A stretch of 60,348 nt of DNA, taken from the NCBI RefSeq assembly GCF_001298675.1, contig NZ_CYIG01000033.1, positions 1 through 60,348 of the forward strand. Reading direction: 5' to 3'. The DNA comes from Paenacidovorax caeni. Lineage in GTDB: Bacteria; Pseudomonadota; Gammaproteobacteria; Burkholderiales; Burkholderiaceae_C. The translations under genes and the position numbers were made by a program. Positions within the stretch are counted from its first letter, which is position 1, and each line of letters starts with the position of its first letter. Shown here piece after piece: positions 8,840 through 16,646 of the stretch. Under the pieces are notes generated by a model that did no database searches, was not told the DNA's origin, and saw only the letters and a program-made list of their open reading frames with translations.

Positions 8840-9291
8840 TCGCCCAACGCGGCGCAGCGCCCGGCCTGGGGTTCTGACCCGCACTTCGGCATGTTCTGGC
8901 ACCTGAAGCAGTTCGCCTACAGCTTCCACGAGACGATCATGAAGCGCGCAATCGGTGAGGCAGGGCACGGCAACTACGCGCCCCTGGGCGTGTTTGCCTG
9001 GTACGTGCCAGCGATGATTGCAGCAGACGTGACCAAGGGGCTGATGCTGGGTGCCGGCGAGTTGCCGGGATACATGAAGAACTACGACCTGGGCGATTGG
9101 ATGATGCACGGCGTCAAGCGCGCTGGCATTCTGGGCATCGGGGACATCGGGGACATCGGGGACATCGGGGTCGAGGCGGCGAAGGACGTCACGAGCCTGG
9201 CCGGGCCCACGGTCGAGCAGGCGACGGACTTCTTCTTCAAACCATTGGAGGACAATCTCATCAAGGCGCTGCCGGCCAACGCGCCCGGCAT
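8840..9291 (+). pseudogene. Phage virion/internal protein, C-terminal fragment
   Basis: The frame reads SDPHFGMFWHLKQFAYSFHE, TIMKRAIGEAGHGNYAPLGV, FAWYVPAMIAADVTKGLML and LAGPTVEQATDFFFKP. I recognise this as the C-terminus of very large phage structural or internal proteins. It has no N-terminus, contains a 9-bp tandem expansion (9140-9166), and runs out of frame into the next remnant at ~9290. Confidence 0.55.
9140..9166 (+). repeat. Tandem 9-bp repeat, 3 units
   Basis: GGGGACATC is repeated three times and adds GDI triplets to the phage-protein remnant. It probably arose by slippage in a gene no longer under selection. Confidence 0.8.
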
Positions 9292-9960
9292 GTGCTGGAG
9301 ATCGTCTCCAGGGATCGACCGGAAGCCATTGTCTTTTTGGGCGACCTGCAGGCGCAGTGCCCGTTGGAAGTGGAACTCGAATCCATTCTGGGGATGACCG
9401 AGGTCTGGTTCATCCACGGCAACCACGACACGGATTCCGATGCCGACTACGATCACCTGTTCGGCTCGGCACTGGCGGACAGGAATCTGCATGGCCGCGT
9501 CGCTCTGGTCGATGGTGTGCGCATTGCCGGGCTGGGCGGTGTGTTCCGGGGGCAGGTGTGGACGCCGCCAGTGGACTGGCTGTACGAGAGCTCCAAGGAG
9601 TTCACTGCGTGCTGCGGCAGGGGGAATCGCTGGCGCGATGGCTTGCCGCGCAAGCACCGCAGTTCCGTATTTCCGGAGGACTACTTTCGCCTGGTGTCCC
9701 AACGCGCCGATATTCTGGTAGCGCACGAGGCGCCCAGCGCCCACCCGCATGGCTTTGAGGCGATTGATGAACTGGCGCGCAGTCTGCGTGTGGGCAAGGC
9801 ATTCCATGGGCTCCACCATGATTGCCTGGACTACAGTCGTGATCGGGTGCGGCTGGGGTTTGCGACCTTTGGCGTGGGGTTTTGCGGGGTAACCGACATG
9901 GATGGAGGGTGCATTCGGCCGGGGAAGTTTGACTATGCGCGGGCAGGGCGCAATCGGTAG
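9286..9960 (+). pseudogene. Calcineurin-like metallophosphoesterase, 5'-truncated
   Basis: About 220 residues of a metallophosphoesterase follow without a start codon of their own. Visible metal-binding motifs are EAIVFLGDLQ (GD), VWFIHGNHDTDSDADYDHLF (GNHD), LVAHEAPSAHPHGFE (H) and KAFHGLHHDCLDY (GHxH-like). The first motif (DxH) is missing because the N-terminus is replaced by the phage remnant. The rest is intact to a TAG at 9958-9960, so the break was recent. Confidence 0.75.
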
Positions 9961-9965
9961 GTGAA

Positions 9966-10073
9966 ATGAAGCAGCCGGCTGCTTTCATGACCGGCGAGCT
10001 GATCGGCCATTTGTGCGAGGACGAAGATGGCAGGATGGCCTTTGCCTACAGCCGTCCCTGGCTGGCGCGCACC
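9966..10073 (+). pseudogene. hipA N-terminal fragment
   Basis: MTGELIGHLCEDEDGRMAF followed by AYSRPWLART matches the opening of HipA-family kinases (name, protein and HipA N-terminal subdomain 1). Nothing of the kinase core follows. This is only a ~36-codon remnant. Confidence 0.5.
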
Positions 10074-10132
10074 CATGAGTCTTTTCTTTCATCTTGTCCG
10101 TCCCAAGCGCATTGGCTTAAAGGACGAACCCG

Positions 10133-13100
10133 ATGCTCAAGAAATACCCTAGGACTTCCACTGCCTTGTTCCTGGTGATTTTGGTCGCTTTGGTGGCGGG
10201 GGGGCTGGTGTACCTCATCGCGCCCGCTACCCTCCTGGGTCTAGACAACGCGTCCAGCCATGCTCGATATGCGGTCGATTTGGTGGTTTCGGGTGGGCGA
10301 TGGCTGGCGCCAGACGCTTGGCGTGCAGCCAGACAGTTCGATTCGCTGCCCTATGTCTTTTTGATATGGGCAGTGCTCGGGGTTTCTACGCTGGGTGTTT
10401 CGCTCGGCTTTCGCTCTTCGAGGTGGGCGCCTTACGCAGTGGCGGCCATCGGTTTTTTGGCCGCTGCGGCGTCCAATGCCTATGGTTTCAGTGACACTAC
10501 CTGGCTGGTTCTTGCGGCCATCGTCTCTCTGGTGGGAGTGATCCGTAGCGCGCTCCGGCAGGAGACAGTCCGGCCCACAGGGCCGATTCGACGGGTGGGG
10601 TGGGTGCACTCTATCTCGATCTGGGGACTCTGGTTTCTGCTGGTTGGTATCAGCGTGATCTGGCTGTCTGATCTCGCCGCACGCGGTCCGACCACCCTGC
10701 GTTTCATTGGGCTGCGCCAGTTGGATGCCGTATGGGTTTCAGCGTTCGTGCTGTTGCCATTCAGTATCCTGGGTTCATGGCGCTTTCTCTCGCTGGTGGT
10801 GCAGGTGTCAGCCCTGTGGGACAGGCCGCGAGGTCCGTTGATCCTCTTTGTGGCACTTACCTTGTCTCTGCTATCTCTAACATGGATCGGTGGGGCGGCA
10901 CGGTGGGGGCGCAGCGCGGGGCTTCCCCATGTTAGCGCCGAATTGGTTCGTTTGTTCTGCGCGGTGTCCTTGGCCTGGTTCATGGCGAGGCACTTCGAAT
11001 GGAGCCGTAGTCCCAGGCAATTGCTGAAGTCTAGCGGGTTGGTCATGATTGTGCCCCTTGGGGGCTTGGCCGTACTTGTCTTGACCAGGGACTTTGGTCC
11101 TGTGCTCGTGATGGCGGTTGCGCTGATTCCCTTTGCGTTGGTTATCTCGGCACCGTCTCAGTGGAGCACTGGGCGCATTCTGAAGATGACGTGCGTTATT
11201 TTGGCATGGGTGCTGGTGGCTTTGTCGATACGCTATGCACTGGTTGATTGGTTGCCGTCAACGAGTTGGGCGCCTGAGCGGCTGGTGTTGAGGGAAGAAG
11301 CCATGCGGGATCCCTTTTCCGCAAGGCTGGACTATGCCAGCCAGATCGCATGGCTTCTGGATGCCGCTGGGCCGACTGGTTTTGGTCTCGGGGCCGTCCC
11401 ATGGTGTGGCGCCAGGGCCTTTATTGGGCAGGCCGTGTGCACCAAGAGCAGCGGCGTTCCGGTTCAGTTTGGCAGCGACTATGTTTACACCGCCATTGGT
11501 GCTGTCTGGGGGAACGCTGGAGCTGTTCTGCTGCTCCTGTTGACACTGATCCTTATCGCATTGGTTGTCTGGACAGTGTCGAGGCAAGTGAGTGCGAAGG
11601 GCATTGCCCTGATTACATCCCGTTTGAGCGCCTGGATCGTTGTCATTTACGCCGCCATGCTGATGGGTCAGTTGCTCATAAGTGTCGCGGGCAATCTCGG
11701 CCTGATTCCGTTGTCTGGCGTGACACAGCCTTTTCTGGGGCTGGGCAACGTGGCAATTGCCGCCAGTGCTATCTGGATCGGGCTGGCGCTGGGAGGGCTC
11801 GGGTTTGCAGAACGAGCCCACAGCGTTGGCTGGCTGTCGAGTGCACTCAACCGATACTTTGCCAGTGCGGTGGTCGGCATGTGCCTGTTCATGCTCGCTG
11901 CAGTGGCCTGGCGCCCGTTTGCCACGCAACCAGTCAAAGATCGATTGGTTCCCCACATCGTGGTCGACGGCCTGCAGTTGCTCCGCTTGGCGGTGTCGAC
12001 ACCAGCATCGGGCGCGCCTAATGTCGGGGGTAGCCTCAGTGTTGTCGCATCTGATTGTCCGGTGGGAACGGAACAGATCACCGATCTGGTTGAGCGTCTT
12101 TCCCGCCACGTCGGCCTCCCTATCATAGGAGCACAGGCAGGGGCACTGCTGTCGTGTATGCAAGCCCGGTCGGTGGCGGCTGCAGCAGTTTGGGCCTTGG
12201 GCAGATCGGGGAACGAGGCGGCTCGCCAATTAGAGCGCCCGAACGGACTCCAGGTTGGTGTCAGCAACCCGTACCGGCTCCGTGGCTGCGTGCGCCTGCC
12301 CAACCAGCCAGATCCAGCCACAGGCCAAGCTCCTTGCCCATCAGCATCGGCGCTTGCTCAGCAGTTGTTGAAGTCATCGCCCCAATTGGAACAGGCCCTG
12401 AGCGTCGTGACGACCTCGGTTCGGCGCGACGTCAGCGCATCTGGTGTTGTTCATCAGCATCGACTCCACAACAGACCCGTCGAGAATCTTGGCGCACCCG
12501 ATTGGGCCGTCATGCTGCGTGCAGACAGACTCGTGAAATGGGTTGTTGGTTTGCGCCCACCCGTAGCGTCGTCCATTGGACAGGGCCGTAGCGTGACCTT
12601 GTCCGTCAAGGCGTCCCAGCAAATGCAGGCCCAAAATCTGGTGGAGTGCTTCGTCGGGCCATGTACATCCTTGTCCGGTGCAGAAACGAGAGGCGATCAC
12701 ATGTTGGAGTCGGCCCGGGCACGCATGGCTGCCGTCCTCGTAGTGGACGTCGCTTCCGGCGAAATCGAGGCGGCTGCTTCGGCCCATACACCCTGCTACC
12801 AAGCGCACCATCAGGGGGCGCAGCGCAAGGGTTGTTTGCCCTTGCCCCAGGCCGCTGAGAACCGGCCATGGAAAGTTACCAATCAGGCTTTACACGGCGA
12901 GGCCATGTGCGGCTCGCTCTGCAAAATCGGTCAAGCCTTGGCCTTGCTGCGCGTGTCGAGTCCGCTCACGCAGAGTACAGCCGACTTCTCCGAAGCCATT
13001 CGGCAAAGCCAGACCGAGCGCTTCATAGACGAGTTTATGTGCGTAGACCGGGGCTTCAGCCCACAATGCAACCAGAACCGATTGAACGCCCTCGTGCAGG

Positions 13101-14041
13101 CGACTCATGATCTCGGCGGCTACAGCGCATGCGCCAAGGGTGATTCGAAGTGCCAGGCGCTGAACCTGATGAGCGGGGAGGAGCAGGGCGTTTTCAATGT
13201 TTCGCGGCTGCGCTTGTTGTCCAACCCGGCGGCGCCTGCGGCTTCGCTTGTGGACGCTGACGACTACAAACCAGGGTCAAAAAATTTCACGCTAGAGGCG
13301 GTCCGGAACTGTTATGCCAACGGGCACCCCAAGCGGTGGCGTGACTGCCAGGGCATTGGCCTCGTTGCTAGCGTAGCGGAGCTCTTTGGCCAGGGCAATG
13401 CCCATGTGTCACCAGTCGGCGTTGCGGAATTGCTGTTCACCCTGACCGCCGCAGCTCAAGGTGCGCCCCATGGCGCGGTGTCGATCATCAAACGAGCAGA
13501 AACAGGCGCTGGGATCGGGGTGCCTGCCGTGGCTCCTCAGCACGCCCGCCGCCTCTTGGAGGCGCTGCTGGAACCCGTCAAACCCAGTGGCACGGCCCAC
13601 AGCTCATGCGTCAAGGCCATGGCGGGCGACAGCCTCATGAACTGCAATAACACCGGTCGCTGGGTGGTGGCCAGCAAGACAGGCACACCGCTGTTTCCGC
13701 ATGACGCAATGAACTACCAGCGGCGTCAGCAAGCCTGCGACAAGGTGAAAGCCCTGTCCGACGGCATCGTGCGTCGGCATGAATGGGCGCGCTGCGTGGT
13801 GCCCCCGACCAAGTGGTACGCATACGTGTTGGGAAAAAGCGATGGGCAAGGCATTGTCTGGACCAAGATCGTGGTTGTTCTGACCGAGCGTAACTGGAGT
13901 GCACGCACAGGCCTTATCGACTCCCCCTTTGATCGCGGTGGAAACGTTGCCGCCGAAATCGGCCTCCGCCTAGCCCGCCAACTGGCGGAGGCCGCCGAAC
14001 ACCAAAACCTGACGGAGACCATCCATGGCGCAGCCCCTTGA
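10133..14041 (+). CDS. SEDS glycosyltransferase fused to penicillin-binding transpeptidase
   Basis: A 1302-residue membrane protein that appears to combine both halves of a peptidoglycan synthase. The first ~570 residues are multi-pass and FtsW/RodA-like, with TRDFGPVLVMAVALIPFALV, QFGSDYVYTAIGAVWGNAGA (the position of the family TDFIF motif) and NLGLIPLSGVTQPFLGLGN. From ~600 the chain is periplasmic. A class B PBP-like transpeptidase domain near the C-terminus has AAVLVVDVASGEIEAAAS, SxxK at Ser928-Lys931 (CGSLCKIG) and KTGT at 1182-1185 (VASKTGTPLFP). The SxN motif could not be placed with confidence, so transpeptidase activity is an inference. The ATG at 10133 follows AAAGGA. The next gene overlaps by 17 bp. 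SEDS and PBP are normally two proteins in a complex; here they are one chain. Confidence 0.85.
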   Translation: MLKKYPRTSTALFLVILVALVAGGLVYLIAPATLLGLDNASSHARYAVDLVVSGGRWLAPDAWRAARQFDSLPYVFLIWAVLGVSTLGVSLGFRSSRWAPYAVAAIGFLAAAASNAYGFSDTTWLVLAAIVSLVGVIRSALRQETVRPTGPIRRVGWVHSISIWGLWFLLVGISVIWLSDLAARGPTTLRFIGLRQLDAVWVSAFVLLPFSILGSWRFLSLVVQVSALWDRPRGPLILFVALTLSLLSLTWIGGAARWGRSAGLPHVSAELVRLFCAVSLAWFMARHFEWSRSPRQLLKSSGLVMIVPLGGLAVLVLTRDFGPVLVMAVALIPFALVISAPSQWSTGRILKMTCVILAWVLVALSIRYALVDWLPSTSWAPERLVLREEAMRDPFSARLDYASQIAWLLDAAGPTGFGLGAVPWCGARAFIGQAVCTKSSGVPVQFGSDYVYTAIGAVWGNAGAVLLLLLTLILIALVVWTVSRQVSAKGIALITSRLSAWIVVIYAAMLMGQLLISVAGNLGLIPLSGVTQPFLGLGNVAIAASAIWIGLALGGLGFAERAHSVGWLSSALNRYFASAVVGMCLFMLAAVAWRPFATQPVKDRLVPHIVVDGLQLLRLAVSTPASGAPNVGGSLSVVASDCPVGTEQITDLVERLSRHVGLPIIGAQAGALLSCMQARSVAAAAVWALGRSGNEAARQLERPNGLQVGVSNPYRLRGCVRLPNQPDPATGQAPCPSASALAQQLLKSSPQLEQALSVVTTSVRRDVSASGVVHQHRLHNRPVENLGAPDWAVMLRADRLVKWVVGLRPPVASSIGQGRSVTLSVKASQQMQAQNLVECFVGPCTSLSGAETRGDHMLESARARMAAVLVVDVASGEIEAAASAHTPCYQAHHQGAQRKGCLPLPQAAENRPWKVTNQALHGEAMCGSLCKIGQALALLRVSSPLTQSTADFSEAIRQSQTERFIDEFMCVDRGFSPQCNQNRLNALVQATHDLGGYSACAKGDSKCQALNLMSGEEQGVFNVSRLRLLSNPAAPAASLVDADDYKPGSKNFTLEAVRNCYANGHPKRWRDCQGIGLVASVAELFGQGNAHVSPVGVAELLFTLTAAAQGAPHGAVSIIKRAETGAGIGVPAVAPQHARRLLEALLEPVKPSGTAHSSCVKAMAGDSLMNCNNTGRWVVASKTGTPLFPHDAMNYQRRQQACDKVKALSDGIVRRHEWARCVVPPTKWYAYVLGKSDGQGIVWTKIVVVLTERNWSARTGLIDSPFDRGGNVAAEIGLRLARQLAEAAEHQNLTETIHGAAP

Positions 14042-14372
14042 AATTCTGCGGCTGGGCCGCAGCAGTGGCGCCAGCCGCATCGACGCTCTTATTTCTGAGG
14101 TCAAGGATCTGGTGGTGAAAGCCTGGCACTCCCCCCGTGCCCTGCAATCCCTCACGGCCCAGCCTGGGGTGAGAACCCGCGTCAGCCTTGCCATGGACCC
14201 GGCCCTGCTCAAGCACATGCAGGCAGGAGAAGCCAGCCAGCAGATCAAAGACCTGTGCACATGGATGCAGGGCCTCGGCGTCGAATACACGGTTGGCTAC
14301 ACGCCCCAGACAAGCGCTTACTTCGGATGTCAGGGTGGGCACATCATGACCGTGAAAATTTTCAGTGATTGA
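14025..14372 (+). CDS. Small protein of unknown function
   Basis: A 115-residue protein whose start overlaps the SEDS-PBP gene by 17 bp, so probably co-translated. It has no signal peptide or membrane segment. The sequence suggests a compact alpha/beta fold (LEILRLGRSSGASRIDALIS, then TRVSLAMDPALLKHMQAGE, ending GGHIMTVKIFSD). I recognise no family. Position suggests a partner of the fused synthase or of the FHA/phosphatase/kinase module downstream. Confidence 0.7.
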   Translation: MAQPLEILRLGRSSGASRIDALISEVKDLVVKAWHSPRALQSLTAQPGVRTRVSLAMDPALLKHMQAGEASQQIKDLCTWMQGLGVEYTVGYTPQTSAYFGCQGGHIMTVKIFSD

Positions 14373-14438
14373 CGGTGAGTTTTTTGGTGCGGTGCGTCCG
14401 TCTACCCAGTGCCTCGACCCCAACTGCAAGGAGATTGG

Positions 14439-15671
14439 ATGATGAACTTCGCTCACACCCCCGCAAAAACCTGGCCTCAGCGCTTCATGGACTGGACTTT
14501 TGGTGCCCCCCAGCCGTTGAACCGACCTAGCGACGACGTACTGCGCGGTAAACCCGGTGGCATGGGTCGTGACAGTGCACACGAAATCTTGCCACCGCCC
14601 GAACCCGACACCGTTCCTGTCTGGGTCGAGCAGAAGGCCCGCTCTGCGCTGGAAGCCTTCAAGGACGCCATTACCGACGGCACCCGCCTGTTCTGCGAAC
14701 AGCATGTGCACCCGTTGTACATGCTTGACCAGAGCACCAAATACCGCGTGACCGGCATCCAGGTGTTCGTCCCTCGCGAGAAGTCGTCTTTCCTCCAGCC
14801 TCTGGAGAAACTGCCCATTGAGGTTCGCAACCGCATGGCGCGGATTCTTGTCATGGCGGCCCCTGGCGCCCAGGAGCAGCTCGTCATTGACGACGGATTT
14901 TTCGGTATCAGCCTGGATGTCGAGCCAACCGTCATCGACGGCCAAACTATCCGCCTGATTGCTTCCTGGAGTATCGACAGCGCCGAAATAAAGTTTTTGT
15001 TTTCGGGCCAATACATTTCTGTTGTGCCCAAACCGACACAGTCGGTGGTTGAGGTCGTGCCACAGAAGGAACCCTGCACTTCGGATCCAGCAATCGCTCA
15101 GACAGTGGTAGATGTCGAGTCCAGCGCCAGTTGCAGCGAAGCGAAGCCGAATTCTGCGGCGGCATCGGTCGAGCCGGTTATGACCACCCCGGTCACGCCC
15201 CGTCGCGTGGGCAACGAAACTCCTCTCAGCCTGCCGCACCAGACTATGGTCCATGGCACCGACACGCCCTTGGCCAAGCCAACGTCACGCCAGATCGCGT
15301 TCGTGCGGGTTCAGTACGCCGGGCAGGATCAGGAGGCCACCATCGCCATAACCCAGGACATGCTACCTTTTGTCATTGGCCGAGAGCACACCAGCACCGG
15401 ACGGTTCCAACACGGGCTCAGCCTGGGCAACCCCAGAGACGCCAATTTGGGCCTTCTCGTGTCCCGCGAGCACCTCGAACTCAGCCGATTCGACCCGGAG
15501 ACCAGCACCTTCTACCTGGTCAACCATGGCCACCCCCGCAACGGCTCTTTCCATCAGGGCAGCGCCCTGTCCGAGCGCTTCATGCTCAAGGCCATGGCAC
15601 CGGGCAATGTGATTCATCTGGGGGGCTGTGGTGGTGTGGGCACTGTGCGCATCATCATCGAAGCGGTCTGA
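14439..15671 (+). CDS. FHA-domain protein
   Basis: A 410-residue protein with a C-terminal forkhead-associated domain, a phosphothreonine-binding module that usually reads the output of a Ser/Thr kinase. The FHA signature is at ~310-405: FVIGREH (Gly314-Arg315), SREHLELSRF (Ser342-Arg343-His345) and NHGHPRNGSF. The N-terminal ~200 residues contain no domain I recognise; a proline/threonine-rich linker (~230-300) joins them. The start is set by AAGGAG at 14428-14433 before tandem ATG codons. The stop (15669-15671) lies one base before the phosphatase ATG. With the neighbouring kinase and phosphatase it makes a writer-reader-eraser set. Confidence 0.85.
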   Translation: MMNFAHTPAKTWPQRFMDWTFGAPQPLNRPSDDVLRGKPGGMGRDSAHEILPPPEPDTVPVWVEQKARSALEAFKDAITDGTRLFCEQHVHPLYMLDQSTKYRVTGIQVFVPREKSSFLQPLEKLPIEVRNRMARILVMAAPGAQEQLVIDDGFFGISLDVEPTVIDGQTIRLIASWSIDSAEIKFLFSGQYISVVPKPTQSVVEVVPQKEPCTSDPAIAQTVVDVESSASCSEAKPNSAAASVEPVMTTPVTPRRVGNETPLSLPHQTMVHGTDTPLAKPTSRQIAFVRVQYAGQDQEATIAITQDMLPFVIGREHTSTGRFQHGLSLGNPRDANLGLLVSREHLELSRFDPETSTFYLVNHGHPRNGSFHQGSALSERFMLKAMAPGNVIHLGGCGGVGTVRIIIEAV

Positions 15672-15672
15672 T

Positions 15673-16605
15673 ATGGCGTTCGAAACCCCCTACAGCTTTC
15701 CTGGCCGTAGCGCTACGCCAGCCGCATACGACCCTTTCAGGGCCGATCTGCAGCGTATCCAGCATCAGATATTCCCTGGACTCGACAAACCACCCGCAAG
15801 CAACAACGGCGCCCCGGCGCTCACTTACGGAGAACACGCCTGCGGAGGCTGGGAAATCGCCTGGGCCCAGATAGTGGGCCCCAGCCATCGCATCAGCGAA
15901 GACTCCCTGGGCTACGCCATGCATTGCCGCTACGATGCCCCCGGCCCGGACAAACACGCCCCGCATGGCGTCAGCCTCGTGCTGGCCGATGGCGTGGGCG
16001 GCGGTGCGCGGGGAGACATTGCTAGCCACGCCCTCGTGAGGCACTGCCTGGCAATGGGTAGCCTGCATGCCAACGCAAACGCCACTCATCCTGGCCTGCT
16101 TCTCGAAGGCCTATCCACCGCAGATAGCGCCGTCAATAGGTCACTGGCTGCGCGAACACCCCTGCCCGGTGCCGCCACTCTGGCTGCAGCCTGGCTCGAC
16201 AGTCGCGCACAGGGCTGGATCAGCCGCGTTGGCGATGCACGCTTGAGTATCTGGAACATCCACACAGGTCAACTGCTGCCGCTGCTCGCCGATCAAAGCT
16301 ACGCCAACTTGGGGGAACTCCCACCACACCCCAGCCATTGGTCTGCACCAGCCCGCATGGTCGGAGCCGGACTCATGGGTGCCCCCGAGGTGCATCCACT
16401 CTCGCTGGCTGCCCAAGAAATCCTGATGCTCAGCTCCGATGGGTTGCATCAGTGGCTGAGCAGCGCCGACACACTCCCGCGCCAAGGAGTTTCAGGTACC
16501 AGACTGGCCGACTTCGCACAAGCGTTGGCGATGCATGCCAGGGAAACAGGGAGCGACGACGATATCTCCGTCCTGCTACTCAGAGCCCCCAATCCCATTA
16601 GTTAA
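15673..16605 (+). CDS. PP2C-family Ser/Thr phosphatase
   Basis: A 310-residue soluble PPM/PP2C phosphatase expected to remove phosphate from Ser/Thr in a metal-dependent reaction. Motifs in order: RISEDSLGYA, LVLADGVGGGARGDIAS (metal-binding Asp106-Gly107), LPGAATLAAAWL, WISRVGDARLSIW, ILMLSSDGLHQWL (Asp256) and GSDDDISVLLL (Asp295-297). All standard metal ligands seem present. It begins one base after the FHA stop and ends 41 bp before the kinase start. It is the likely antagonist of that kinase. Confidence 0.9.
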   Translation: MAFETPYSFPGRSATPAAYDPFRADLQRIQHQIFPGLDKPPASNNGAPALTYGEHACGGWEIAWAQIVGPSHRISEDSLGYAMHCRYDAPGPDKHAPHGVSLVLADGVGGGARGDIASHALVRHCLAMGSLHANANATHPGLLLEGLSTADSAVNRSLAARTPLPGAATLAAAWLDSRAQGWISRVGDARLSIWNIHTGQLLPLLADQSYANLGELPPHPSHWSAPARMVGAGLMGAPEVHPLSLAAQEILMLSSDGLHQWLSSADTLPRQGVSGTRLADFAQALAMHARETGSDDDISVLLLRAPNPIS

Positions 16606-16646
16606 GATACAAAAAAATACAACTGAGCACGCCAAGGAGGTAAGGC

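Noticed and set aside
9140-9166. The 9-bp tandem repeat as a CRISPR or iteron array
   Set aside because: Units are contiguous without spacers, only three copies, and in frame within a phage-protein remnant; simple slippage explains it.
11196-12321. Several open frames antisense to the SEDS-PBP gene
   Set aside because: They overlap the membrane domain in other frames, are rich in Arg/Pro/Gln and have no start signals.
13914-15254. A 446-codon open frame on the minus strand
   Set aside because: It is antisense to three well-supported genes (SEDS-PBP end, the small protein, FHA) and has shadow-frame composition rich in Arg, His and Gly.
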